A DNA stretch of 64,000 bases, taken from contig CAZLBC010000001.1 in assembly GCA_964557575.1 (NCBI GenBank), positions 124,001 to 188,000 on the forward strand, given 5' to 3'. This DNA is from CAZLBC01 sp964557575. GTDB taxonomy: Bacteria; Planctomycetota; Phycisphaerae; SM23-33. Below, piece after piece: positions 35,818 to 43,422 of this stretch. The position numbers and the translations under genes were made by a program. The notes under the pieces were generated by a model, which saw nothing but the letters and a program-made list of their open reading frames with translations, ran no database searches and had not been told where the DNA came from. How positions within the stretch are numbered: the first letter of the stretch is position 1; every line of letters starts with the position of its first letter.

Positions 35818-37695
35818 TCAGCCGTCGCCGTCCACATCCAGGTAATACGCGAGAACGTCGGCGACGCCCGCGATCTCGTGCGCCAGCAACCGGTGCCCGC
35901 CGTCCAACGGGTGCCCCCACGGAAGGTCCCCGTGTTCGGCCGGAACAACCACGATCGGCGGCATGTTATCGACGCCCTCGTCCGCGTACGTTTCAGCCGT
36001 ATCGTAATCGGCGCATTCGTTCTCAACGTCGCTGACCGGGATTCTCCCGAGCTTCCACCTCGGGTACTCCCGGACGTGTTCCACGAGGTCTTCGACCCAT
36101 TCTTCGTCTCCGGTTCCGTCGTTCTCCCGCAGGTTGTCGATCACTTCCTCGATAGGAACCGATCGCTCTTCCTCGCCGACGGAGCCGGACTCCGACAGCA
36201 CCCGCCGAATGACTTTTCTTGCCGTCTCTCTCAAGTCTTCCTCGGACACGCGGTCTTCCACTTCGTCTTCGTCGAAAAGACGGACAAACCGGGCTTGCTC
36301 CGGCGAGAACACGGCCCACGAATAACCGGCATACGTGTCCGGCTCGGCCACGGTCGTTCCATCGTATCCGAGTTCCGCCATACGCTTCACGCATTCCGCG
36401 TTATCGAGAACGTCCCAATTCAACCCTTCATTCTCGACGGCGGCGTACACCCAGCTTTCCTCCGGCTCGTCCCATTTCAGAGCCTGCTCTTTCAACGCTT
36501 CGATGTAATGCCTCCCGACGCCGAGATCGATGTACTTTTCACCTTCATCTTCCTCGACCATCGGTTCGAGAATATACGCCATGTCCCGTGCAAAATCCTC
36601 GTCGAAATCGACAGCGGCGTATTGCTGCTCGGGATAGTTGATCAAAGGGTTCCGGACCGAAATGTTCCACTCGGAAACATTGCGGCCGAACTCGGTCGCG
36701 TCCGTTACGTTCACTGCAAAGAAAAACGCCGGGGACTCGACGTCGAACTCGCTGAACAAAACGTATCGTTTCGACGGCATCCGCTTGAACTCTTGGAATT
36801 TCACATCCGACCCGTGGTATACCGGATTCGGCACCACGGTTTCTCCAACGTCTTCGCGGAGTTCGACGCCAGCCTTGTACAAACGCTTCAGGACTTTCCT
36901 GCGCCACGCTTCATCCCGGTGTCCGGCCGTGTGAAGCGGATCGATCAAACCGAACAGGTCGTCAAGGGTTTCGGGTTTCGGGTCCGCGCGCTGGTACGCG
37001 CGAACGAGAGCCGCGATATTGGCGTCCCACTCCATGGGTATCTGCGTGTATTCCGGGTCGTGCGGTGATATCGCCTTTCGGAACTTGCGGCCAATACCGT
37101 GCCGAGGCGCGGTTTCTCCCGTGCGATTGAGGTAGTCGTTTACAACACCTCTCCGGCGTTCCGGGTCTTTCTCCGCAATCGTTCGTTGCAAATGCGCGAC
37201 TTCGTGGTTGATAACAAACTCAACATCGTTCACTTCGTTTTCAAAGTCTTCGACTGCGGTATCGAGATTCCGCGTGTAAACGTCGATTTCAAACAACATC
37301 GGTTCGCCCGTCTTAGCGTCGACCTTCGCTCTTCCGTTTACGACAATGTTGCTATCCGAATTTGGATCGTAGCCCTTCGCGACTTTTACCGTGTACGTCA
37401 TCTCGATCGGGTCGCCGCCGTCCGGATCGGGAATCTTGAACACGACCTTTTTCTTTCCACGCATCGGGATCGTCTTGCGTTTGGAAGTCTTAACCTGAAC
37501 CGGGATGCTGCGGCGTTTTCTGCGAAATTTTAACGGCGGCGCGTTCGGCCCGAACTTCTTTTCCAGCTTCTCAAGCTGCGCCTTGATCAAATTCAACATG
37601 GCGTCCATGGTCTCATCGTCAAGACCGGGCATCGCGGCTTCGGACAAAACCGACTCGTTCAGCATGTTCCGTATAACGGCTCTTGCGTCGGGCAT
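35818..37695 (-). CDS. Polyvalent head-targeted protein: zincin, ADP-ribosyltransferase-like and ParB-like domains
   Basis: A 625-residue protein (ATG at 37695; a GTG lies one codon upstream). N-terminus MPDARAVIRNMLNES fits the shared capsid-targeting-like motif (cut after E14). Domain 1: a zinc-protease-like VINHEVAHLQR (HExxH, H164). Domain 2 (about 290-475): VYHGSDVKFQEF ... FFFAVNVTDATEFGR ... ELGYDGTTVAEP...YSWAVFSPEQARFV, which matches ADP-ribosyltransferase domains of phage 'polyvalent proteins' (ART-PolyVal type). Domain 3 (about 575-620): PPIVVVPAEHG...PLDGGHRLLAHEIAG, a ParB/sulfiredoxin-like fold with the DGxHR motif. An internal VIRRVLSES (496-503) separates domains 2 and 3. Alt of T4 is a head-packaged ADP-ribosyltransferase, a close functional parallel. 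Confidence 0.75.
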   Translation of the reverse strand: MPDARAVIRNMLNESVLSEAAMPGLDDETMDAMLNLIKAQLEKLEKKFGPNAPPLKFRRKRRSIPVQVKTSKRKTIPMRGKKKVVFKIPDPDGGDPIEMTYTVKVAKGYDPNSDSNIVVNGRAKVDAKTGEPMLFEIDVYTRNLDTAVEDFENEVNDVEFVINHEVAHLQRTIAEKDPERRRGVVNDYLNRTGETAPRHGIGRKFRKAISPHDPEYTQIPMEWDANIAALVRAYQRADPKPETLDDLFGLIDPLHTAGHRDEAWRRKVLKRLYKAGVELREDVGETVVPNPVYHGSDVKFQEFKRMPSKRYVLFSEFDVESPAFFFAVNVTDATEFGRNVSEWNISVRNPLINYPEQQYAAVDFDEDFARDMAYILEPMVEEDEGEKYIDLGVGRHYIEALKEQALKWDEPEESWVYAAVENEGLNWDVLDNAECVKRMAELGYDGTTVAEPDTYAGYSWAVFSPEQARFVRLFDEDEVEDRVSEEDLRETARKVIRRVLSESGSVGEEERSVPIEEVIDNLRENDGTGDEEWVEDLVEHVREYPRWKLGRIPVSDVENECADYDTAETYADEGVDNMPPIVVVPAEHGDLPWGHPLDGGHRLLAHEIAGVADVLAYYLDVDGDG

Positions 37696-40445
37696 CACTG
37701 GCTTCCCATTGAAACCTCGGTCGGGTTTTCGCCCCCGGCCGCGTACGCGGCTTTCACCGCGTCGTAGACGAGATCGAAAATATCGCGCGCCGGATCGGTC
37801 ACGTTGAAATGCGGCGAGGACGGAGACGGAACCTCGGTCATCACGGCGCGAACCAGCGCGTCGAAATCGAAGTACACGTCAAGGCTTTCGTTGTTCGCCG
37901 ATATGCTGAAAAACCGTTTGAGGTCTTCGTCGTCCAGCAATGAAAGCAGGTTCTCGAATACCGCCGCGCCGCGTCGCTGAACGACATTCTTGTTCACGAC
38001 GAAATTAAACACGTCCCGCAGACGTCTCGGAACTCTGTGGTCCTCCGAGACAAGCGCGTTCACGAAACGGTTCCAGCCTTCGTCCGTCGAAATGTACTTG
38101 ACGGACCCGTGGATCGGAACCGCTCTTTTCAAAATCGCGGCGCAATCACGGCTAATCGAGTAAATCGCGTTATTCCACCGGTTCATGGCGGCGTTCACGT
38201 AACCCGCGAGCGACTGCGTCGCGTCCCGCAGATACCGTGGGTCCGCCGTGTTCGCCACGGAGAACGACTGCGTATGCTCCGCGAACTCCTTGCTGTTCTG
38301 CGGATTAAGCGAATCGTTTCGTTTCGACCGCTCAAGGACGCGGCCGTTGAGCCGGAGTTCCACGCCCGGAACTTCCACGCGGTCGCCGTCGACGTCCGCC
38401 GACTCCAGAGGAAAACGGAACTCGACGTCGCGCTCAACGGTTATATCGGTCATCGCGTACGTGATATTCCACTGGTCGCCGCCTTTGACGAACGGACGCT
38501 CGACTTTGGCATGGTACGGGTTCGCCCGCAATTGCACGACCATGGCTTGCATCGCCGGGAGGTACTCGTCGCGAAGCCAGTTAATGACTTGTTCGGAAAG
38601 CGTTCCCGAGTCCGCGCGCAACAGGTTTTCATACACCTCCTTGATCCGTTCCCCGGTGTTCCCCGACGCGTACATCGACCGGGAACCCGGGGCGACGATT
38701 TCAACCGTGTACACGAAGACGTCCCCGTCCTCGTCGATATCGTAGTCGAAATCCTCGCGGAAATTCGGAAACTTCGTCTTCAATTCTTCGAGCCATTCTT
38801 CCGGGTACTCCGCGTACTCCGTTTCGATCCCGTTGGATTTCGCCCAGTCGTAAAACATGCGCGGCACGACAGCCAGCAGATTGTCGGGGTAAAGCCCCCC
38901 GTCCGCAACGTGTTCGAGATTCGTTACCTCCGCTCCGTCGGTGATCACGCGCGGGTCCGTCAACTCGAAATCCTCGAAGGCTTCCGGCGCGAATATGGAA
39001 AGCCCCGCGCAGGCTTCCCTTACGATACCTTCCAGAAGGTCTTCCAAAGACGTGCTGTCAAGCAAGTAGTAATACGTGTAATCAACGTCGTTCGGATGCG
39101 ACATCTCGCCGATTCCTTTAATGTCCGGAAGGTCGCCGATCGCCTCCACCAGCGGCATCAAGTCTTCGATTTCGCTGTCGTATGACATTCCCGAATACGG
39201 TCCGCCCTGCGCGACGATCTCGGAACCCTCGGAGATAAGCTCGCCGTCCTCAACGTCCCACGTCCATGTGTTTCCGTTTTCATCAATCTCGGTTATTTCA
39301 GTGGGCTTTCCGTCGTCCGGCGGTTCATGCGCCGCGCGCGCGGCATCCGTCGCGTCGTACAGCGCGAACAGGAAAGGCCAAAGCTGCATGGCCTGCATGT
39401 CCGCCTTGGAAATCCTGTCGTTGGACACGTCGTTGATTTCACCGTCTTCCGGAGCATCGTTCGGACTCCAGAACATCTGCGCGATTTTCCGGTAACCACC
39501 GGGGGCGTCGTTCCCGTCGGACACGCCGGGAGGCATCTCCGCGTCTTCCTCGGCGTAGATCACGAACAACGGGGCTTTTTCAATGTAAGTCGCCGTGTGT
39601 TCCCCGTCGGCACCGAAACGGGTACACCAGTTCGTGTCCTCTCCCTGCGAAGCGCAGCCTTCAAAGTTGAAAACCGCCACGGCGAAGTAACGCGGCGCGA
39701 CAAGGTCCGGATACATCCCGTCGCCGAACAGCGGACCGTAGCGTTCCTTGGGAAGGTACGGGGCGATGTCATCGGCGGAAAGCGTCCACACTTCCATTTC
39801 GCCGTCCGTCAACACGTCGTGCGGGTTGCCGGATTCGTACAACTCCGGAATCCTCTCGGACAACGCGTCGATGTACGTGTGCGCGAGGTCGCGGACGGCC
39901 TTGTACTCGTTCACGTCGACGCCCTCGCCGGTCAACTCGACGATCCACCCGATGACTTCCTGAACAACCGTGGATTCTCGGATGTCCGGCGACGCGATCG
40001 CATTGGCAAGCACCTCGTTGGACTCCAACACGCTCAACGCGGCGTTCAACTGCGCGGCGTACTGCGGAGAGGACGTGTCCTGACTCTGAAGCCAATCCCG
40101 GGACTTCATCGCGTTGGCAACCTTCTGCGCCTGCGAAAAGACCCACACGCCCCGGTCGGACGCCATCGCGACGTTCCTGACTTCCTCCGGGTCGTCGAAG
40201 TCGATGTCCTTCATTTCGGACGGGCCGACCGCCGCAGCGGTGAGCGCGGCTACGATGTTGTTCACGACAAAATCGACTTCCCCGGCGTCCGCCGGGTCGA
40301 TCCCGTACGCTTCGGCCTTCGACTTGACGTACTTCCGCAAGACCTTGAACGTCTTGGCGTACTGCTGCTCGGTCATCTTCTCAAGAAGAATCCGCTCATT
40401 GCGGCTTTCCGCGAAAATCCCTCGAACAACGTTTCTCAAATTCAT
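37695..40445 (-). CDS. Large WCTRF-motif protein B with capsid-targeting-like N-terminus
   Basis: A 916-residue acidic protein starting MNLRNVVRGIFAESRNER (E13 putative cut). It shares with the 867-residue protein the block GCASQGEDTNWCTRFGADGEHTATY, followed by PLFVIYAEED, and the overall order of domains; the two are diverged paralogues. The second half has several strand-rich sections (VEFRFPLESADVDGDRVEVPGVELRLNGRVL) and long helical regions. It lies at the head of a unit with the polyvalent ADP-ribosyltransferase gene (stop and start overlap). Probably an internal head protein; activity unknown. Confidence 0.65.
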   Translation of the reverse strand: MNLRNVVRGIFAESRNERILLEKMTEQQYAKTFKVLRKYVKSKAEAYGIDPADAGEVDFVVNNIVAALTAAAVGPSEMKDIDFDDPEEVRNVAMASDRGVWVFSQAQKVANAMKSRDWLQSQDTSSPQYAAQLNAALSVLESNEVLANAIASPDIRESTVVQEVIGWIVELTGEGVDVNEYKAVRDLAHTYIDALSERIPELYESGNPHDVLTDGEMEVWTLSADDIAPYLPKERYGPLFGDGMYPDLVAPRYFAVAVFNFEGCASQGEDTNWCTRFGADGEHTATYIEKAPLFVIYAEEDAEMPPGVSDGNDAPGGYRKIAQMFWSPNDAPEDGEINDVSNDRISKADMQAMQLWPFLFALYDATDAARAAHEPPDDGKPTEITEIDENGNTWTWDVEDGELISEGSEIVAQGGPYSGMSYDSEIEDLMPLVEAIGDLPDIKGIGEMSHPNDVDYTYYYLLDSTSLEDLLEGIVREACAGLSIFAPEAFEDFELTDPRVITDGAEVTNLEHVADGGLYPDNLLAVVPRMFYDWAKSNGIETEYAEYPEEWLEELKTKFPNFREDFDYDIDEDGDVFVYTVEIVAPGSRSMYASGNTGERIKEVYENLLRADSGTLSEQVINWLRDEYLPAMQAMVVQLRANPYHAKVERPFVKGGDQWNITYAMTDITVERDVEFRFPLESADVDGDRVEVPGVELRLNGRVLERSKRNDSLNPQNSKEFAEHTQSFSVANTADPRYLRDATQSLAGYVNAAMNRWNNAIYSISRDCAAILKRAVPIHGSVKYISTDEGWNRFVNALVSEDHRVPRRLRDVFNFVVNKNVVQRRGAAVFENLLSLLDDEDLKRFFSISANNESLDVYFDFDALVRAVMTEVPSPSSPHFNVTDPARDIFDLVYDAVKAAYAAGGENPTEVSMGSQ

Positions 40446-40570
40446 CTCGGTTTCCCCGCCTGCTACGGAAAATCTTGCGCGCGTTCCGGATTAAGCGTAT
40501 CTCCGGGCGGCGAAACTGTCAATTCATACCGTCAGGGGCGGGGGCGAACCGTACAAAACCCCGGACAAAA

Positions 40571-40596
40571 TAAAAACCCCCGGGTTTCCCCGGGGG
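40571..40596 (-). terminator. Intrinsic terminator downstream of CRISPR/tracr region
   Basis: Minus strand: CCCCCGGG stem with AAA loop, then TTTTTA. It ends transcription coming from the CRISPR array or from the promoter-like element at 40711-40720. Confidence 0.85.
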
Positions 40597-40708
40597 CTGC
40601 GTGTGAAAATTCCCGCTTCGTCGAGCACGGTTGCGATCAGGTCAAGCCGTCACACAGAGCCAAACTCTCCACGGGCGTCAGTTTCCGCCGGTTTGGCGGT
40701 ACTTTCAC
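40571..40708 (-). ncRNA. Candidate tracrRNA
   Basis: A unit of about 140 nt bounded by a CCGATATAAG promoter-like element (40711-40720) and the intrinsic terminator at 40571-40596. Near its 3' end (40597-40609) it carries UCACACGCAG, fully complementary to 10 bases of the repeat as read from the minus strand, extended to 13 pairs by two G-U and one A-U pair. It also contains an upstream hairpin (CCGCCAAACCGGCGG). Anti-repeat at the 3' end after 5' stem-loops is the layout of tracrRNAs of Cas12f and Cas12k type. No protein is coded here. Confidence 0.6.
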
Positions 40709-40710
40709 CT

Positions 40711-40720
40711 CTTATATCGG
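40711..40720 (-). promoter_or_regulatory. CCGATAWA element upstream of candidate tracrRNA
   Basis: Minus-strand CCGATATAAG, matching the recurrent promoter-like element. No open reading frame starts within 250 bases downstream, so the transcript it would make is the RNA ending at 40571. Confidence 0.5.
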
Positions 40721-40784
40721 CCAACATTCCGGAAGACTTTAGAGAAAAACGAGTAAATTCGGAAAATAATCCGGCCCGGAGCAG

Positions 40785-41244
40785 TCAACCCCGCCCCCCG
40801 GACACGCACGGGGTCGACCGGGTGTGAGCCAGCCGGTGCCCCCGAACTCCCAACCTTCCTCACACGCAGAAACTCGACAGGTGCATCGCGTGTTTCCGCT
40901 TGATCCCGCCCCAACCTTCCTCACACGCAGGGACTCGACGCGACCTTTCCGCGCCGTGGTTGACTCGAACTCCAACCTTCCTCACACGCAGGGACTCGAC
41001 AACCACCACCCGGGGCGGAACAACGGCTGACACCAACCTTCCTCACACGCAGGGACTCGACTCTCCGTAGGCCGACTGGATTTCGAACGCCCGCCAACCT
41101 TCCTCACACGCAGGGACTCGACCGCAACCCGCTGTGGATTCCGAAGCGCGACCGCCAACCTTCCTCACACGCAGGGACTCGACAGAACCTGTCGGTACGC
41201 CTGCTTGTACGCCGACCAACCTTCCTCACACGCAGGGACTCGAC
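40785..41244 (-). CRISPR. CRISPR array: 7 repeats of 29 nt, plus a decayed eighth, 32-nt spacers
   Basis: Repeats start at 40850, 40911, 40972, 41033, 41094, 41155 and 41216, an exact 61-base period (29-nt repeat, 32-nt unique spacer). The plus-strand repeat begins CCAACCTTCCTCACACGCAG and ends GGACTCGAC; copies 2-7 are identical and copy 1 has two substitutions (GAAA for GGGA). In the expected phase, 40785-40818 holds a heavily mutated eighth repeat (ACACGCA...TCGAC kept). Decay away from the effector indicates a leader at 41245-41306 and minus-strand transcription, the same direction as the effector. All six spacers differ; targets are unknown. Confidence 0.97.
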
Positions 41245-41255
41245 ACCAAAATGTT

Positions 41256-41264
41256 GGTATATCA
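41256..41264 (-). promoter_or_regulatory. Leader promoter-like element of CRISPR array
   Basis: Minus-strand CTGATATACC, a close match to the CCGATATACC element, six or seven bases after the array would begin being transcribed. A GC-poor hairpin (ACCAAAATGTTGGT) lies between it and the first repeat. Confidence 0.45.
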
Positions 41265-41306
41265 GTTGTCAAAGACCACAAGATGCGCTCTCGCGCGGCT
41301 TCGGAA

Positions 41307-42653
41307 TCAGTAATCCCGAAGATTATACGAAGAATTTTCATCCCGGTCCGCCTTGTACCCGCAGTGCGGGCACCGGAAAACGGATTGGACCGTCAGTTTT
41401 TGCGAACCGCGAAGCACGTAACCGCAAGAAGAACAGGTTTGCGTCGACTCGAAAAACTTGTCGGCGATCACGACATTGATCCCCTCGCGTTCGGCCTTGT
41501 ATTTCAGCATTTCCCGAAGCTGTCCCATCGCGGAATCCGCGACGCGCCGGGCCAACCGGTTGCGAAGTTTCTTGTTCTTCGCCATGTCCCGGTCAAGCAT
41601 GCCGATGTAGCTGGAACCGCGCAACACGATTTCAGCCGGACGCTTCGACGGGTCCTCCTCGTGAACGCCGAGGATCGCCGAGGACGTCTTGTGCGCCGCG
41701 TCGCGGCGTACGCACGCGATCCGGTAGTGAAGCCGGGCGAGCGCGTCCTTGGCCTTGTGATAGCGATTGCTTTGCTGCTTCGCGCCCTTTACCAAACGAC
41801 GGGAAACAACGCGTTGCAACCGGCGTAATCGCTTCAGCATGCGTTGCAGCGGTTCGGGGTTCTCGTACACGCGGCCGTCGGAACAATACGCGTGGACTCG
41901 CACGCCGAGTTCCACGCCGATCCGCTTCCCTTCCGACGGCGCGCGGTTTTTCTTTTCGACGTCGCACAGCAGCGCGACGAACCATCGACCGGCGCGCTGC
42001 GAGACCGTGACCTTCATGTACCGGTGCAGCGTCGGGTCGGCCTTGTCGCGGTCTTTTCCTCCGGGGAACCATCCGTCTTGCGGAAGGAAATCGCGCTGCT
42101 TGATCTTGATCCACGATCCGATGTTCGGAATCTTGATCCGGTCTTCGGAAACGTGGATCGCGCCGCGCAACGTGAACGAACGCCGATGTCCTTTCTTTTT
42201 GAACCTCGGGAACCCGGCCTTCCGGCCTTTCTTCCCCTCGCGCAACCTGCGAAAGGCGTGCCCGAAAGCGGCCACCAGCGCGCGGGCCGTTTCCTCGGCG
42301 ATCCGTCTCGAAATCTTCTCGTCCCGCCACCACGGGGCCTCAGCCGGAACGATCCGGTTCATGAAAACACTGACGAGCTTCGGAGGGTCCGGGTAGTCGA
42401 ACTTCGGGATTTTCTTCCCGGCCTTCTTGGCGGCGTCCCGCTTCTTCTTGAACTCCTCGTACTGGTCGTTCCACCAGCCGAGCATCCTGTTCCAGCAGTA
42501 TTTGGCCGCGCCGGAAAAGTTGAAGAACCGCTGAAGCTGTTCTTGGTTCGGGGCGAGTTCGACCTTCCCGGCCCAGCACTCCCCTTTCATCTTCGTCTTC
42601 ATGAACTCGCTCGGCTTTTTCTTGCCGGTCTTTTTCTTTTCATCGGCCGTCAT
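41307..42653 (-). CDS. Miniature nuclease-dead Cas12/TnpB-like CRISPR effector
   Basis: A 448-residue RNA-guided DNA-binding protein of the TnpB/Cas12 family, far smaller than most Cas12 (Cas12f about 400-550). It has the OrfB-like N-terminus (KVELAPNQEQLQRFFNFSGAAKYCWNRML), a basic middle, RuvC-I as RIGVELGVRV, the bridge-like RLRRLQRVVSRRL, RuvC-II as EIVLRGSSYIGML, the KYKAEREGINVVIADKFFESTQTCSSCGY block, a zinc ribbon (C407, C410, C428, C431) and RuvC-III DRDENSSYN. Against the TnpB pattern (GIDLG / IVIEDL / DRDxNAA), the first catalytic Asp is Glu248 and the second, Glu, is Arg345; only Asp438 remains. Cleavage is therefore unlikely. The start has GAGG upstream; the CRISPR array lies 62 bases downstream. 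Confidence 0.88.
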   Translation of the reverse strand: MTADEKKKTGKKKPSEFMKTKMKGECWAGKVELAPNQEQLQRFFNFSGAAKYCWNRMLGWWNDQYEEFKKKRDAAKKAGKKIPKFDYPDPPKLVSVFMNRIVPAEAPWWRDEKISRRIAEETARALVAAFGHAFRRLREGKKGRKAGFPRFKKKGHRRSFTLRGAIHVSEDRIKIPNIGSWIKIKQRDFLPQDGWFPGGKDRDKADPTLHRYMKVTVSQRAGRWFVALLCDVEKKNRAPSEGKRIGVELGVRVHAYCSDGRVYENPEPLQRMLKRLRRLQRVVSRRLVKGAKQQSNRYHKAKDALARLHYRIACVRRDAAHKTSSAILGVHEEDPSKRPAEIVLRGSSYIGMLDRDMAKNKKLRNRLARRVADSAMGQLREMLKYKAEREGINVVIADKFFESTQTCSSCGYVLRGSQKLTVQSVFRCPHCGYKADRDENSSYNLRDY

Positions 42654-42668
42654 TCCAAAACCTCGCTT

Positions 42669-42788
42669 TCATTTCTCGTCGGAATCGTCAAACAAAATCA
42701 GGATGATGAACAGAACGAAAACCGCCGTGATCGGCTTCCAGCCGGAGAGCAACAAGACGGCAAACAGCGCGATGTTTCGCAGGGTCAT
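42669..42788 (-). CDS. 39-residue membrane protein upstream of Cas12-like gene
   Basis: MTLRNIALFAVLLLSGWKPITAVFVLFIILILFDDSDEK: one or two membrane helices and a short acidic tail. The ATG overlaps the stop of the gene upstream (ATGA), and the stop lies 16 bases before the effector start, so it is in the effector's operon. No match recognised; may be accessory, or simply a small phage membrane protein. Confidence 0.6.
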   Translation of the reverse strand: MTLRNIALFAVLLLSGWKPITAVFVLFIILILFDDSDEK

Positions 42789-43225
42789 TTCTTCGAACGC
42801 CTCGTCTTCTTTTTCTTCGAGAACCGGACGTACGCGCACTCCCGCTGTTTTGCGGACCGGTTGTCGAAATCGTCCATCGACAGCTTGTGGTCCTGCTTGT
42901 CCGGAACCGGGATCGGCCCGGCGACTTCGAAGAAGAACGACGCCGACCGCCGCAGGTCCGTCTTCTTGCCGCGCGTCGAAAAGTCCCGCGTGGACGAACC
43001 GCGACGGCAAAACGATTCCGGCTTGAAGTCGAAACCGATCCGCTTCAACACGCGCGCCGCGAACGGCGATTTCGCGTCCGGATCGGCGACGACGATTTCA
43101 GCCGGGTCGTCGTCGTCGTCGTCGAACACGACGAAGTACGCGACGTCCTCGAACGTCCCCTCGAAGACCGGCTCCTTGTACATCAAGCCGTCGACGGCTT
43201 CCATCCAGATCGGAACTTGACTCAT
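42785..43225 (-). CDS. Hypothetical protein in CRISPR operon
   Basis: A 146-residue protein starting MSQVPIWMEAVDGLMYKEPVF; GAGGAG precedes the ATG. It has an acidic segment with a poly-Asp run (DDDDDD, coded by a GTC-type trinucleotide repeat) and a strongly basic C-terminus (KKKKTRRSKK). The mix suggests nucleic-acid contact. It is two genes upstream of the effector and shares its transcript. Unrelated to known Cas proteins as far as I can tell. Confidence 0.6.
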   Translation of the reverse strand: MSQVPIWMEAVDGLMYKEPVFEGTFEDVAYFVVFDDDDDDPAEIVVADPDAKSPFAARVLKRIGFDFKPESFCRRGSSTRDFSTRGKKTDLRRSASFFFEVAGPIPVPDKQDHKLSMDDFDNRSAKQRECAYVRFSKKKKTRRSKK

Positions 43226-43422
43226 GTCGGTCTCCTCGGCGCGGTTCCCGCTTCTACTCTTTTTATCGGACAATCCGGAAAAACTCTTGAACGATTTCCG
43301 GGATTATTTACCCGGCGATTGCGAACCGTCGCGTCCCGGTTTTCCCTCGCGTTCGATGCGTTCGACGATCGTTTTCCGGAGAACCCGACGCGCACCTTGA
43401 ACGTAATTACCGAACGCGTCAT
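43222..43422 (-). CDS. Small basic protein of doubtful status
   Basis: A 66-residue Arg/Asn-rich frame whose ATG overlaps the upstream stop (ATGA) and whose stop overlaps the next start (ATGA), which argues for translation. Against it, the composition is biased and a CCGATAWA element lies within it. An alternative frame (SNDAFGNYVQGARRVLRKTIVERIERE) looks more protein-like but has no start codon. Confidence 0.4.
   Translation of the reverse strand: MTRSVITFKVRVGFSGKRSSNASNARENRDATVRNRRVNNPGNRSRVFPDCPIKRVEAGTAPRRPT
43258..43269 (-). promoter_or_regulatory. CCGATAWA element upstream of CRISPR operon
   Basis: Minus-strand TCCGATAAAAAG about 35 bases upstream of the start at 43225. It would drive the 146-residue gene, the 39-residue gene and the Cas12-like effector. 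Confidence 0.55.

Noticed and set aside
40813..40828. Second anti-repeat (GTCGA...GTGTGAG) beside the decayed repeat
   Set aside because: Only 5 plus 7 bases match, and the site overlaps the decayed eighth repeat, which explains most of it.
41307..42653. IS200/IS605 transposon with TnpB
   Set aside because: No TnpA transposase and no terminal palindromes are seen, and a regular repeat-spacer array with a tracr-like RNA lies next to the gene.
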